A DNA stretch of 64,000 nucleotides from Bradyrhizobium sp. CB1015 (GCF_025200925.1 NZ_CP104174.1:1860001-1924000), one strand, 5' to 3'. Positions 52,662-62,402 are shown, counted from the first letter of the stretch. Notes: a model not told the origin generated them from the letters alone. Translations and numbers: made by a program.

Positions 52662-53984
52662 ATGTTTAACAAATCCACTCACGATATAGCGGCGTCATTT
52701 AGCCGCCGCGGCGTGCTCGCCGCGACCGCCGGACTGATGCTCGGTCTGGCTTCATTGACTGGCGCGAAGGCCGCGGACGGCACCATCAAGGTCGGTGTGC
52801 TGCACTCCCTGTCCGGCACCATGGCCATCAGCGAAACCACGCTGAAGGACACCATCCTCTTCCTGATCGACGAGCAGAACAAGAAGGGCGGCGTGCTCGG
52901 CAAGAAGCTGGAAGCCGTCGTCGTCGACCCCGCTTCGAACTGGCCGCTGTTCGCCGAAAAGGCGCGCGAGCTGATCACCAAGGACAAGGTCTCGGTCGTG
53001 TTCGGCTGCTGGACCTCGGTGTCGCGCAAGTCGGTGCTCCCCGTCTTCAAGGAGCTGAACAGCATCCTGTTCTACCCCGTGCAGTACGAGGGTGAGGAGA
53101 GCGAGCGCAACGTCTTCTACACGGGTGCTGCGCCGAACCAGCAGGCGATCCCCGCCGTCGACTATCTGATGAAGGAAGAGAAGGTGAAGCGCTGGGTGCT
53201 CGCGGGCACCGACTACGTCTATCCGCGCACCACCAACAAGATCCTGGAAGCCTATCTGAAGTCGAAGGGTGTCGCCCAGGAAGACATCATGATCAACTAC
53301 ACGCCGTTCGGTCACTCCGACTGGCAGACGATCGTGGCCGACATCAAGAAGTTCGGCTCGGCCGGCAAGAAGACCGCGGTGGTCTCGACCATCAACGGCG
53401 ACGCCAACGTTCCCTTCTACAAGGAGCTCGGCAACCAGGGCATCAAGGCCAAGGACATCCCGGTGGTGGCGTTCTCGGTGGGTGAGGAAGAGCTCGCCGG
53501 CATCGACACCAAGCCGCTGGTCGGCCATCTCGCCGCCTGGAACTACTTCCAGTCGATCAAGTCGCCGGAGAACGAGAAGTTCATCAAGGCGTGGCAGGCC
53601 TACACCAAGAATCCGAAGCGCGTGACCAACGATCCGATGGAAGCCCACGTGATCGGCTTCGATATGTGGGTCAAGGCGGTCGAGAAGGTGAAGTCGACCG
53701 ATCCGGACAAGGTGATCGACGCTCTCCCGGGCATCGAAGCCAAGAACCTGACCGGCGGCACCTCCAAGATGCTCCCGAACCACCATATCACCAAGCCGGT
53801 GTTCATCGGCGAGATCAAGGGCAACGGCCAGTTCGACGTGGTCTGGAAGACCCCGAGCCTCGTCCCCGGCGATGCCTGGTCGAAGGAGCTCGACGGCTCC
53901 AAGGACCTGATCGGCGACTGGGTCGGCAAGAAGTGCGGCAACTTCAACACCAAGACCAACAAGTGCCTCGGCTCGGGCTCCTGA
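52662..53984 (+). CDS. urtA: Urea ABC transporter binding protein UrtA
   Basis: 440-residue periplasmic receptor for urea in the HAAT family. FSRRGVLAATAGLMLGLASLTGAKA is a twin-arginine-type signal ending near residue 37. The mature protein starts DGTIKVGVLHSLSGTMAISETTLKDT, with FGCWTSVSRKSVLPVFKELNSILFYPVQYEGEESERNVFYTGAAPNQQAIPAVDYL as the strong UrtA signature. ATG 52662 follows GGGAG. A long frame upstream was rejected as start. First gene after the sigma-54 promoter; a hairpin at 54013 separates it from urtB, which would raise its level relative to the permeases. Confidence 0.95.
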   Translation: MFNKSTHDIAASFSRRGVLAATAGLMLGLASLTGAKAADGTIKVGVLHSLSGTMAISETTLKDTILFLIDEQNKKGGVLGKKLEAVVVDPASNWPLFAEKARELITKDKVSVVFGCWTSVSRKSVLPVFKELNSILFYPVQYEGEESERNVFYTGAAPNQQAIPAVDYLMKEEKVKRWVLAGTDYVYPRTTNKILEAYLKSKGVAQEDIMINYTPFGHSDWQTIVADIKKFGSAGKKTAVVSTINGDANVPFYKELGNQGIKAKDIPVVAFSVGEEELAGIDTKPLVGHLAAWNYFQSIKSPENEKFIKAWQAYTKNPKRVTNDPMEAHVIGFDMWVKAVEKVKSTDPDKVIDALPGIEAKNLTGGTSKMLPNHHITKPVFIGEIKGNGQFDVVWKTPSLVPGDAWSKELDGSKDLIGDWVGKKCGNFNTKTNKCLGSGS

Positions 53985-54012
53985 TCCCGATCTGATGCGT
54001 CATTGCAAGACC

Positions 54013-54042
54013 GGAGAGGGCGGCGATCCCGCCGCCTTCTCC
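54013..54042 (+). terminator. Intercistronic hairpin after urtA
   Basis: GGAGAGGGCGGC (54013-54024) pairs with GCCGCCTTCTCC (54031-54042) with one G-T wobble; no T-run follows. It may stabilise the urtA message or reduce readthrough, as is common after binding-protein genes. Confidence 0.6.
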
Positions 54043-54068
54043 ACTCATTTCTGCCGGGGTCATTCACA

Positions 54069-55676
54069 GTGCCAGCCCATTTGTCCGCCCGTCTCTGTTC
54101 GCTTGCACTCTCGTTGTTCCTGATCGCGTTCGCGCTGCCGGCCTTCGCCGGTCCGTTCGAGGATGCGGTCGCCAAATTCGCCAACGATGATTTTTCCGAC
54201 ACGGAAGAGGCGATCGGTGTGATCGCGGGCAGCGGCAGCAAGCTGGCTTTTCCGATCATCAATGCGCTCCAGGACGGCCGTCTCATGGCCGACCCTGATA
54301 CCAAGAAGGTCTACGTCACCGGTGCCGACGGCAAGTCGATCGACGCTGCGACCGGCGAGGCCGTCGCCAGCGTTCCCGACAGTGCGAGCGCGGTTCGCCT
54401 CAACAACCGCCTGCGCCGCAGCGTCGATGCCGCGCTCGGCAGCCTGACGCTGCAGTCGCCGGATCTGGGAACGCGCTTGCAAGCCGCGCAGTCCGTCTTC
54501 AAGTCGCACGAGGAGACCGCGCTCGAGGCGGTCGATGCCGCGCTTGCCAAGGAAGCCAACAAATCCGTCAAGGCTGCGCTCGGCGAAGCCCGCGCCGCGA
54601 TCCTGCTGTTCAAGTCCGACGCCACCGAGGTCGAGAAGCTCGAGGCGGTCGCAACCATCAAGGCGCGGGGCGACCAGGATGCGCTGGCGCTGCTCACCGG
54701 CATGGGCGAGCAGCCCGCCTCGGTGACCAAGGCCGCCGCGAGCGCGATCGGCTCGATCCAGAATTCGCTCGCGGTCTGGTCGATGGTGCAGAACGCCTGG
54801 TACGGCCTCTCGCTCGGCTCGGTGTTGCTGCTCGCCGCGATCGGGCTCGCCATCACCTTCGGCGTGATGGGCGTCATCAACATGGCCCATGGCGAGATGG
54901 TGATGATCGGGGCCTACACCACCTTCGTGGTGCAGGAGGTGATCCGCACCCGCTATCCCGGCCTGTTCGACTATTCGCTCTTGATTGCCGTGCCGCTCGC
55001 CTTCCTCGTCGCCGGCGCGATCGGCGTGCTGATCGAGCGCAGCATCATCCGCTTTCTCTACGGCCGCCCGCTCGAGACGCTGCTCGCGACCTGGGGCCTG
55101 TCGCTGGTGCTGCAGCAGGCGGTGCGCACCATGTTCGGCCCGACCAACCGCGAGGTCGGCAACCCCTCCTGGATGAGCGGCGCGTTCGAGCTCGGCCAGA
55201 TCACCATCACCTACAACCGGCTCTGGATCCTTCTCTTCACGCTCGCCGTGTTCGCGATTCTGCTGGCGATGCTGCGCTACACCGCGCTCGGCCTCGAAAT
55301 GCGTGCGGTGACGCAGAACCGTCGCATGGCGGCCTCGATGGGCATCGCCACCTCGCGCGTCGACGCGCTGACCTTCGGCCTCGGCTCGGGTATTGCCGGC
55401 ATCGCCGGCGTGGCGCTGTCGCAGATCGACAATGTCAGCCCCAATCTCGGCCAGAGCTACATCATCGACAGTTTCATGGTCGTGGTGTTCGGCGGCGTGG
55501 GCAACCTCTGGGGCACGCTGGTCGGCGCCTTCACGCTCGGCATCGCCAACAAGTTCCTGGAGCCGGTCGCCGGCGCCGTGCTCGGCAAGATCGCCATCCT
55601 GGTTCTCATCATCCTGTTCATTCAAAAGCGGCCGCGCGGCCTGTTCGCGCTCAAGGGCCGTGCGGTGGAAGCATGA
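54069..55676 (+). CDS. urtB: Urea ABC transporter permease UrtB
   Basis: 535 residues from GTG 54069. A signal peptide (LALSLFLIAFALPAFAG) and an alpha-helical periplasmic domain of about 220 residues precede the LivH-type permease (from about residue 245: VQNAWYGLSLGSVLLLAAIGLAITFGVMGVINMAHGEMVMIGAY). The permease core has QNRRMAASMGIATSRVDALTFGLGSGIAGIAGVAL, the EAA-like loop. UrtB proteins carry this N-terminal extension; LivH does not. The GTG was preferred to the ATG at 54003 because the signal peptide follows it. Overlaps urtC by four bases. Confidence 0.94.
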   Translation: MPAHLSARLCSLALSLFLIAFALPAFAGPFEDAVAKFANDDFSDTEEAIGVIAGSGSKLAFPIINALQDGRLMADPDTKKVYVTGADGKSIDAATGEAVASVPDSASAVRLNNRLRRSVDAALGSLTLQSPDLGTRLQAAQSVFKSHEETALEAVDAALAKEANKSVKAALGEARAAILLFKSDATEVEKLEAVATIKARGDQDALALLTGMGEQPASVTKAAASAIGSIQNSLAVWSMVQNAWYGLSLGSVLLLAAIGLAITFGVMGVINMAHGEMVMIGAYTTFVVQEVIRTRYPGLFDYSLLIAVPLAFLVAGAIGVLIERSIIRFLYGRPLETLLATWGLSLVLQQAVRTMFGPTNREVGNPSWMSGAFELGQITITYNRLWILLFTLAVFAILLAMLRYTALGLEMRAVTQNRRMAASMGIATSRVDALTFGLGSGIAGIAGVALSQIDNVSPNLGQSYIIDSFMVVVFGGVGNLWGTLVGAFTLGIANKFLEPVAGAVLGKIAILVLIILFIQKRPRGLFALKGRAVEA

Positions 55677-56842
55677 CCCCTCACATGCTGACGCGATCGC
55701 TGGACCGCGGCGCGACGATCTTTCTCGCAATCGTCGCCGCCTGCGGCATCCTCATCCCGCTCTCCAACCTGTTGCTGCCTGCCGGCTCGTTCCTGCAGGT
55801 GCCGACCTATCTCGTCGCGCTCTGGGGCAAGTATGTCTGCTACGCCATCCTGGCGCTCGCGATCGACCTGATCTGGGGCTATTGCGGCATCCTCTCGCTC
55901 GGCCACGGCGCCTTCTTCGCGCTCGGCGGCTACGCCATGGGCATGTACCTGATGCGGCAGATCGGCACCCGCGGCGTCTACGGCAACCCGATCCTGCCCG
56001 ACTTCATGGTGTTCCTGAATTGGCAGAAGCTGCCCTGGTACTGGTACGGCTTCGACATGTTCTGGTTCGCCGCGCTGATGGTGCTGGTCGTGCCCGGCCT
56101 GCTCGCCTTCTGCTTCGGCTGGCTCGCCTTCCGCTCCCGCGTCACCGGCGTCTATCTGTCGATCATCACGCAGGCGATGACCTACGCGCTGCTGCTCGCC
56201 TTCTTCCGCAACGATTTCGGCTTCGGCGGCAACAACGGCCTGACCGACTTCAAGGACATCCTCGGCTTCAACGTGCAGGCCGAAGGCACCCGTGCGGCGC
56301 TGTTCGCGCTGAGCTGCCTGGCGCTGATCATCGGTTTCCTGATCTGCCGCGCCATCGTCTCCTCCAAGCTCGGCAAGGTCTTGATCGCGGTGCGTGACGC
56401 GGAATCGCGCACGCGCTTCCTCGGCTACCGCGTCGAATCCTACAAGCTGTTCGTGTTCACGGTGTCGGCCTGCATGGCCGGCGTCGCCGGCGCGCTCTAT
56501 GTGCCGCAGGTCGGCATCATCAACCCAAGCGAATTCGCGCCGGGCAATTCGATCGAGGCGGTGATCTGGGTCGCGGTCGGCGGCCGCGGCACGCTGGTCG
56601 GCGCCGCGCTCGGCGCGGTCGTCGTCAACTACGCCAAGACGTTCTTCACCTCGGGCGTGCTGGCGCCGTACTGGCTCTTCATGCTGGGCGCCCTGTTCAT
56701 CCTGGTGACGCTGCTGCTGCCCAAGGGCATCGTCGGCACCTTCAATGCCTGGTGGGATCAGTCGAAGGAAAAACGCACCCCCGCGACCTCCAGGAGCGCC
56801 GCGGCCGAAGATGGCGTCACCGAACCCAAGATGGCGGAGTAA
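55673..56842 (+). CDS. urtC: Urea ABC transporter permease UrtC
   Basis: 389-residue LivM-type inner-membrane permease with about ten helices. Distinctive: ALAIDLIWGYCGILSLGHGAFFALGGYAMGMYLM, FGFGGNNGLTDFKDILGF, and AVRDAESRTRFLGYRVESYKLFVF, the ATPase-contact loop. A charged cytoplasmic tail ends TEPKMAE. Its ATG overlaps the urtB stop (ATGA). Confidence 0.95.
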   Translation: MTPHMLTRSLDRGATIFLAIVAACGILIPLSNLLLPAGSFLQVPTYLVALWGKYVCYAILALAIDLIWGYCGILSLGHGAFFALGGYAMGMYLMRQIGTRGVYGNPILPDFMVFLNWQKLPWYWYGFDMFWFAALMVLVVPGLLAFCFGWLAFRSRVTGVYLSIITQAMTYALLLAFFRNDFGFGGNNGLTDFKDILGFNVQAEGTRAALFALSCLALIIGFLICRAIVSSKLGKVLIAVRDAESRTRFLGYRVESYKLFVFTVSACMAGVAGALYVPQVGIINPSEFAPGNSIEAVIWVAVGGRGTLVGAALGAVVVNYAKTFFTSGVLAPYWLFMLGALFILVTLLLPKGIVGTFNAWWDQSKEKRTPATSRSAAAEDGVTEPKMAE

Positions 56843-56848
56843 GCGGTC

Positions 56849-57610
56849 ATGAACGTCATGGACACCCGCGCGACCTCCGCAATGCTCTATCTGGACGGCG
56901 TGCACGTCTCGTTCGACGGCTTCCACGCCATCAACAATCTGGCGCTGACGCTCGAGCCCGGCGAGATGCGCGCCATCATCGGCCCGAACGGCGCCGGCAA
57001 GACCACGATGATGGACATCATCACCGGCAAGACCAAGCCGGATGAAGGCACCGTGCTGTTCGACGGTGTCACCGATCTGACGCGCCTCGACGAGACCCGC
57101 ATCGCCGAGCTCGGCATCGGCCGCAAATTCCAGAAGCCGACGGTGTTCGAGAGCCAGACCGTGCAGGACAACCTCCTGCTCGCGCTCAATGTCGACCATT
57201 CGGTCCGCGGCACGCTGTTCTGGCGCGGCAGCAAGGCCGAGTCCGAGCGCATCGACAAGGTGCTGGAGACGATCCGCCTCACCGAGGCGCGCAATCGTCT
57301 TGCCGGCAGCCTCAGCCACGGCCAGAAGCAGTGGCTGGAGATCGGCATGCTGCTGGCGCAGGATCCGAAACTGCTGCTGGTCGACGAGCCCGTCGCGGGG
57401 ATGACCGACGTCGAGACGCACCTCACCGCCGAGCTGCTGAAGGAAATCAACAAGACCCACACCGTCATGGTGGTCGAGCACGATATGACCTTCGTGCGCG
57501 AGCTCGGCGTCAAGGTCACCTGCCTGCACGAGGGTACGGTGCTCGCGGAAGGGACCATCGACCAGGTCTCGTCCAACGAGCGGGTGATTGAAGTGTATCT
57601 GGGTAGATAG
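56849..57610 (+). CDS. urtD: Urea ABC transporter ATPase UrtD
   Basis: 253-residue LivG-type ATPase. Walker A GPNGAGKTTMMD, Q-loop GRKFQKPTVFESQTVQDNLLLAL, signature LSHGQKQWLEIG and Walker B LLLVDEPVAGMTD. The LSHGQKQ and EIGMLLAQDPKLLL forms identify UrtD. Six bases after urtC. A palindromic repeat of about 80 bases separates it from urtE. Confidence 0.95.
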   Translation: MNVMDTRATSAMLYLDGVHVSFDGFHAINNLALTLEPGEMRAIIGPNGAGKTTMMDIITGKTKPDEGTVLFDGVTDLTRLDETRIAELGIGRKFQKPTVFESQTVQDNLLLALNVDHSVRGTLFWRGSKAESERIDKVLETIRLTEARNRLAGSLSHGQKQWLEIGMLLAQDPKLLLVDEPVAGMTDVETHLTAELLKEINKTHTVMVVEHDMTFVRELGVKVTCLHEGTVLAEGTIDQVSSNERVIEVYLGR

Positions 57611-57618
57611 CTGGGAAG

Positions 57619-57699
57619 CGCGAATGGCGAATAGGGAGTAGCGAATAAGGAAAGGTGACTCTGTCGTCTCCACTCGCTACTCGCCACTCGCCATTCGCC
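57619..57699. repeat. Palindromic repeat in the urtD-urtE gap
   Basis: CGAATGGCGAATAGGGAGTAGCGA on the left is complemented by TCGCTACTCGCCACTCGCCATTCG on the right. This tandem GCGAATGG / CGCTACTCG style repeat is a distinct family here, inserted inside an operon. Confidence 0.85.
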
Positions 57700-57713
57700 A
57701 AGAGGCACCGAAG

Positions 57714-58409
57714 ATGCTGGAAGTGAAAGATATCAATCTCTACTATGGTGCTGCACAGGCGCTGCGCGGCGTCTCGATCTCGGCCGAGCCCGGCAAGGTC
57801 ACGTGCGTGCTCGGGCGCAACGGCGTCGGCAAGACCTCGCTCCTGCGCGCGATGGTCGGGCAATATCCGATCTCCTCGGGCGCAATCGTGTTCGACGGCA
57901 GCGATATCACCGGCCTCAAGCCGTATGAGCGGGCGCGCAAGGGTATTGGTTTCGTGCCGCAGGGCCGCGAGATCTTTCCGCTGCTGACGGTCGAGGAGAA
58001 CCTCAAGACCGGCTTCGGTCCGCTCAAGCGCGAGGACAAGCACATTCCGGACGACGTGTTCTCGCTGTTTCCGGTGCTGCAATCCATGCTCGGCCGGCGC
58101 GGCGGCGACCTCTCCGGCGGCCAGCAGCAGCAGCTCGCGATCGGCCGCGCGCTGGTGATGCGGCCAAAACTGCTTTTGCTCGACGAGCCCACCGAAGGCA
58201 TCCAGCCCTCGATCATCAAGGACATCGGCCGCGCCATCTCGTATCTGCGCAATCTCGGCAACATCGCCATCGTGCTGGTGGAACAATATCTCGACTTTGC
58301 CTGCGAACTCGGCGACAGTTTCGCGGTGATGGATCGCGGCGCGGTGAAGTTCACCTGCGTCCGCTCCAATCTCGATCCGGGCGAGATCAGCCGCCAGATG
58401 GCGCTGTAG
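57714..58409 (+). CDS. urtE: Urea ABC transporter ATPase UrtE
   Basis: 231-residue LivF-type ATPase. NLYYGAAQALRGVSI, Walker A GRNGVGKTSLLRA, Q-loop FVPQGREIFPLLTVEENL, signature DLSGGQQQQLAIGRAL and Walker B LLLLDEPTEGIQPSI. Works with UrtD at the UrtBC channel. The insertion of a palindrome before it leaves ATG 57714 with GAGGCACCGAAG as a ribosome site. Followed by ureD 38 bases later. Confidence 0.95.
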   Translation: MLEVKDINLYYGAAQALRGVSISAEPGKVTCVLGRNGVGKTSLLRAMVGQYPISSGAIVFDGSDITGLKPYERARKGIGFVPQGREIFPLLTVEENLKTGFGPLKREDKHIPDDVFSLFPVLQSMLGRRGGDLSGGQQQQLAIGRALVMRPKLLLLDEPTEGIQPSIIKDIGRAISYLRNLGNIAIVLVEQYLDFACELGDSFAVMDRGAVKFTCVRSNLDPGEISRQMAL

Positions 58410-58447
58410 GCCGGAAAAGACCTGCCGCGACCGGCTGGGGGAGACGG

Positions 58448-59278
58448 ATGCGCAGCGAATTATCGGCCACGTCCACGCTGTTCGAGGCCAACCGTGCCCG
58501 TGGCGCGGTGCGCTTCGACGTGCATGCGCGCGACGGCGTGACGCGTCGCGGCGCCTTGCATGAATCTGGCTCGCTCCGCGTCCGCTTTCCCTCGCCGGAA
58601 GATCAGGGTCTGTCCGGCGTGTTCGTGAACACGGCCGGCGGAGTTGCCGGGGGCGATCGCTTTGATATCGAGATAGCGGCGGCGGATGGAGCGCGGCTGA
58701 CGCTGACCACAGCGGCCGCCGAAAAGGTCTATCGCACGCCCGGAGCTGCAGCGCAGCTCAACATCGCCCTGAAGGTCGGGGCGGGCGCGCATCTTGCCTG
58801 GCTGCCCCAGGAGACGATTCTGTTCGACCGCGCCCGCGTGCAGCGCCGCTTCGACATCGATCTCGACGAGGCAGCTTCGCTCCTGCTCTGCGAAATCGTG
58901 GTGTTCGGCCGCACCGCCATGGGCGAGCGCATGGAGCAGGGCGAGTTCATCGACCGCTGGCGGCTGCGCCGTGGCGGCCGGCTGGTGTTCGCAGAGACGG
59001 TCCGGCTCGACGGCGATATCGGTGCCAAGCTTGCGCGGCCCGCGGTCGCCAAAGGTGGCGCCGCGATCGGCACGGCCCTGATCGTGCCCGGTGACGAGGC
59101 CCTGCTCGAGCGCATCCGGGAGGCGTCGGAATCGTTTTCCGGCGAGGTCGGAATCTCGGCCTGGAATGGCTTTGCAATGGCGCGGTTCTGTGCCCAAGAT
59201 GCGGCGCGCTTGCGCGCCGATATGATGACGGTGCTGGCGCGCACCGGTGCGGCCCTGCCGCGGCTTTGGCTGAACTAG
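58448..59278 (+). CDS. ureD: Urease accessory protein UreD (UreH)
   Basis: 276-residue chaperone that binds the urease apoenzyme with UreF and UreG for nickel insertion. RFPSPEDQGLSGVFVNTAGGVAGGDRFDIEIAAADGARLTLTTAAAEKVYRT and LPQETILFDRARVQRRFDIDLDEAASLLLCEIVVFGRTAMGE are the UreD family blocks. Directly after the urt operon in the same direction and probably cotranscribed. The ATG follows GGGGGAGACGG. Confidence 0.95.
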   Translation: MRSELSATSTLFEANRARGAVRFDVHARDGVTRRGALHESGSLRVRFPSPEDQGLSGVFVNTAGGVAGGDRFDIEIAAADGARLTLTTAAAEKVYRTPGAAAQLNIALKVGAGAHLAWLPQETILFDRARVQRRFDIDLDEAASLLLCEIVVFGRTAMGERMEQGEFIDRWRLRRGGRLVFAETVRLDGDIGAKLARPAVAKGGAAIGTALIVPGDEALLERIREASESFSGEVGISAWNGFAMARFCAQDAARLRADMMTVLARTGAALPRLWLN

Positions 59279-59316
59279 ACTGGTTGAATTGACGTGTTGA
59301 ACGGAAGAGATGTCGC

Positions 59317-59619
59317 ATGAACCTGTCTCCCCGCGAAAAGGACAAGCTTTTGATCTCGATGGCCGCGATCGTGGCCCGCCGCCGGCTGGACCGCGGCGTC
59401 AAGCTCAATCATCCCGAGGCGGTCGCGATCATCTCTGACTTCATCCTGGAAGGCGCGCGCGACGGCCGCACCGTCGCCGATCTGATGCAGTCGGGCGCGC
59501 AAGTGCTGACCCGCGACCAGGTGATGCCGGGCATCCCCGAGATGATCCACGACATCCAGGTCGAGGCGACTTTTCCTGATGGCACGAAGCTCGTCACTGT
59601 CCATGAGCCGATCAGGTAA
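59317..59619 (+). CDS. ureA: Urease gamma subunit
   Basis: 100-residue gamma subunit of urease: [58 protein letters not shown] and [31 protein letters not shown]. Full family length. 38 bases after ureD. A palindrome of about 92 bases separates it from ureB. Confidence 0.97.
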   Translation: MNLSPREKDKLLISMAAIVARRRLDRGVKLNHPEAVAIISDFILEGARDGRTVADLMQSGAQVLTRDQVMPGIPEMIHDIQVEATFPDGTKLVTVHEPIR

Positions 59620-59628
59620 TATTGAATT

Positions 59629-59720
59629 CGTCATTCCGGAGCGCCCGCAGGGCGAACCCGGAATCCAGAGGTTTTGTTTTCGAGATTCCGGGTTCTCGCT
59701 TCGCGAGTCCCGGAATGACG
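59629..59720. repeat. REP-like palindrome (CGTCATTCCGGA family) inserted between ureA and ureB
   Basis: CGTCATTCCGGA (59629-59640) is complemented by TCCCGGAATGACG ending at 59720, with inner pairs ACCCGGAATC / GATTCCGGGT and CGCTTCGCG. The ureB ribosome site GAGGAGG begins at its last base. Same family as 3653-3695. Confidence 0.88.
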
Positions 59721-59731
59721 AGGAGGATAGA

Positions 59732-60037
59732 ATGATCCCCGGCGAACTCTTCATCCAGGACGGCGAGATCGAGCTCAATGCCGGCCGCAAGACCGTGACG
59801 TTGACCGTGGCCAATACCGGCGACCGCCCGATCCAGGTCGGCTCGCACTACCACTTCTTCGAGACCAACCCGGCGCTGAAGTTCGATCGCAGGAAAGCCC
59901 GCGGCATGCGCCTCGACATCGCCGCCGGCACCGCCGTCCGCTTCGAGCCCGGCCAGACCCGCGACGTGCAACTCGTCGCCCTGGCGGGCAAGAAGACCAT
60001 CTACGGTTTCCGCGGCGACGTCATGGGGAAACTGTGA
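59732..60037 (+). CDS. ureB: Urease beta subunit
   Basis: 101-residue beta subunit: [53 protein letters not shown] and the C-terminal [18 protein letters not shown] 59732 with GAGGAGG; the upstream open frame is the palindrome. Full length. Followed after 57 bases by an unrelated HD hydrolase gene rather than ureC. Confidence 0.97.
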   Translation: MIPGELFIQDGEIELNAGRKTVTLTVANTGDRPIQVGSHYHFFETNPALKFDRRKARGMRLDIAAGTAVRFEPGQTRDVQLVALAGKKTIYGFRGDVMGKL

Positions 60038-60094
60038 TCGCCACAGGAACGAGCACGGCGCGGCACGGTTGAGGCGGAAACGGAGGTATTTCCC

Positions 60095-60634
60095 ATGCTC
60101 CCGCCAATCCGCCTCGTCTCCGAAGCTGCCGAGCTCGCCGCGCATCGCCACAACGGCATGGCGCGCAAGGGCCGCGGCAACGAGCCCTATATCAATCATC
60201 TCGCCGAGGTCGCAAACCTGCTCGCGACCGCGACCGACGGCGCCGATGCCGAGCTGGTCGCGGCCGGCTGGCTGCACGACACGATCGAGGACACCGACAC
60301 CACACGCGGGGAGCTCGCGCAGAAATTTTCCGAGCGCATCGCCTCGCTCGTTGCCGAGTGCACCGACGACATGAGCTTGCCGAAGGCAGAGCGACGGCAG
60401 AAGCAGATCGAGGACGCGCCCCACAAATCGCCGGGCGCCAAGCTGATCAAGATCGCCGACAAGATCAGCAATACGGGCGCGCGCATTCAAACCGATCCGA
60501 GTGCTGGGGAGCGCGAGGATCTCGCCGACTATATCGCCTGGGCCACGCAGGTCGTGGCGGGGTGCCGCGGCGGCAATGCGTGGCTCGACGAAAAATTCGA
60601 TGATGCCGTGAAAGCAGCAAAGGCCTTGCTGTGA
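60095..60634 (+). CDS. MESH1-like HD-domain phosphohydrolase inside the urease operon
   Basis: 179 residues of the HD hydrolase fold of SpoT/MESH1 single-domain enzymes. Metal ligands fall at His35 (YINHLAEV), His61-Asp62 ([10 protein letters not shown]) and Asp122 (IKIADKISN), with Glu65-Asp66 as the catalytic ED pair; these are the same numbers as in animal MESH1. There is no synthetase or TGS/ACT domain, so it would hydrolyse (p)ppGpp or a related nucleotide (NADPH for MESH1), not make it. It lies between ureB and ureC, 57 and 34 bases away. Activity is inferred from the motif, and a urease-specific role is unproven. Confidence 0.85.
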   Translation: MLPPIRLVSEAAELAAHRHNGMARKGRGNEPYINHLAEVANLLATATDGADAELVAAGWLHDTIEDTDTTRGELAQKFSERIASLVAECTDDMSLPKAERRQKQIEDAPHKSPGAKLIKIADKISNTGARIQTDPSAGEREDLADYIAWATQVVAGCRGGNAWLDEKFDDAVKAAKALL

Positions 60635-60668
60635 CCAACCAGACATTCAATCGCAAACGGGGCTTGTG

Positions 60669-62384
60669 ATGTCCGTCAAGATGAAGCGTTCCGTCTATGC
60701 CGACATGTTCGGCCCGACCACCGGCGACAAGGTGCGGCTGGCCGACACCGACCTCATCATCGAGGTCGAGAAGGATTTCACCACCTATGGCGAGGAGGTG
60801 AAGTTCGGCGGCGGCAAGGTGATTCGCGACGGCATGGGTCAGTCGCAGGTCACCAACAAGCAGGGCGCGGCCGACACGGTCATCACCAATGCGCTGATTG
60901 TCGATCACTGGGGCATCGTGAAGGCCGACGTCGCCATCAAGGACGGCATGATCTCCGCGATCGGCAAGGCCGGCAATCCCGACATCCAGCCGGGTGTCAC
61001 CATCATCATCGGCCCCGGCACCGACGTGATCGCGGGTGAGGGCAAGATCCTCACCGCCGGCGGCTTCGACAGCCACATCCATTTCATCTGTCCGCAGCAG
61101 ATCGAGCACGCGCTGATGTCTGGCGTCACCTCGATGCTGGGCGGCGGCACCGGCCCGTCGCACGGCACCTTCGCCACCACCTGCACGCCGGGGCCCTGGC
61201 ACATCGCGCGGATGATCCAGTCGTTCGACGCCTTCCCGGTCAATCTCGGCATTTCCGGCAAGGGCAACGCCTCGCGGCCCGCCGCGCTGGTCGAGATGAT
61301 CAAGGCCGGCGCCTGCGCGCTCAAGCTGCACGAGGATTGGGGCACGACGCCGGCTGCGATCGACAATTGCCTGTCGGTGGCCGACGATCACGATATCCAG
61401 GTGATGATCCACACCGACACGCTGAACGAATCCGGCTTCGTCGAGGACACGATCAAGGCGTTCAAGGGCCGCACCATCCACGCCTTCCACACCGAAGGCG
61501 CCGGCGGCGGCCACGCCCCTGACATCATCAAGGTCGCCGGCCTGAAGAACGTGCTGCCGTCGTCGACCAATCCGACGCGGCCGTTCACCCGCAACACCAT
61601 CGACGAGCATCTGGACATGCTGATGGTGTGCCACCATCTCGATCCCTCCATCGCCGAAGATCTGGCATTCGCCGAAAGCCGGATCCGCAAGGAGACCATC
61701 GCGGCCGAGGACATTCTGCACGACCTCGGCGCGCTTTCGATGATGTCCTCGGACTCGCAGGCCATGGGCCGGCTCGGCGAGGTTATCATCCGGACCTGGC
61801 AGACCGCCGACAAGATGAAGAAGCAGCGCGGAGCGTTGCCGCAGGACAAGGGCAAGGACAACGACAATTTCCGCGTCAAGCGCTACATCGCCAAGTACAC
61901 CATCAATCCTGCGATCGCGCATGGCGTGTCGAAGCTGATCGGCTCGGTGGAGAAGGGCAAGCTCGCCGATCTTGTGCTGTGGTCGCCGGCCTTCTTCGGC
62001 GTCAAGCCGGACTGCATCGTCAAGGGCGGCACCATCGTCGCAGCGCCTATGGGCGATCCCAACGCCTCGATCCCGACGCCGCAGCCGGTGCACTACCAGC
62101 CGATGTTCGGCGCGTTCGGCAAGGCGCGTACGGCATCGTCCGTGGTGTTCACTTCGAAGGCCGCGGTCACCGGTGGCCTTTCGCGAAAGCTCGGCATCGA
62201 GAAGAAGCTCTATGCCGTCCAGAATACCCGCGGCAAGATCTCCAAGAAGAGCATGATCCACAACGACGCGACGCCCAAGATCGAGGTCGATCCGGAGACC
62301 TATGAAGTGCGCGCCGACGGCGAATTGCTGACCTGCGCCCCGGCGGAGGTGCTGCCGATGGCACAGCGATATTTCATGTACTGA
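60669..62384 (+). CDS. ureC: Urease alpha subunit
   Basis: 571-residue catalytic subunit hydrolysing urea to ammonia and carbamate. Nickel ligands: His136, His138 (DSHIHF), carbamylated Lys219 (CALKLHEDW), His248 (MIHTDTLNE), His274 ([14 protein letters not shown]) and Asp362 ([10 protein letters not shown]). Flap Cys321-His322 (MVCHHLDPS) is intact. ATG 60669 was taken; the preceding in-frame GTG would add one residue. The family length is 567-573. Followed by a terminator at 62403. Confidence 0.98.
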   Translation: MSVKMKRSVYADMFGPTTGDKVRLADTDLIIEVEKDFTTYGEEVKFGGGKVIRDGMGQSQVTNKQGAADTVITNALIVDHWGIVKADVAIKDGMISAIGKAGNPDIQPGVTIIIGPGTDVIAGEGKILTAGGFDSHIHFICPQQIEHALMSGVTSMLGGGTGPSHGTFATTCTPGPWHIARMIQSFDAFPVNLGISGKGNASRPAALVEMIKAGACALKLHEDWGTTPAAIDNCLSVADDHDIQVMIHTDTLNESGFVEDTIKAFKGRTIHAFHTEGAGGGHAPDIIKVAGLKNVLPSSTNPTRPFTRNTIDEHLDMLMVCHHLDPSIAEDLAFAESRIRKETIAAEDILHDLGALSMMSSDSQAMGRLGEVIIRTWQTADKMKKQRGALPQDKGKDNDNFRVKRYIAKYTINPAIAHGVSKLIGSVEKGKLADLVLWSPAFFGVKPDCIVKGGTIVAAPMGDPNASIPTPQPVHYQPMFGAFGKARTASSVVFTSKAAVTGGLSRKLGIEKKLYAVQNTRGKISKKSMIHNDATPKIEVDPETYEVRADGELLTCAPAEVLPMAQRYFMY

Positions 62385-62402
62385 AATAGCGCCTCAACGC
62401 AT

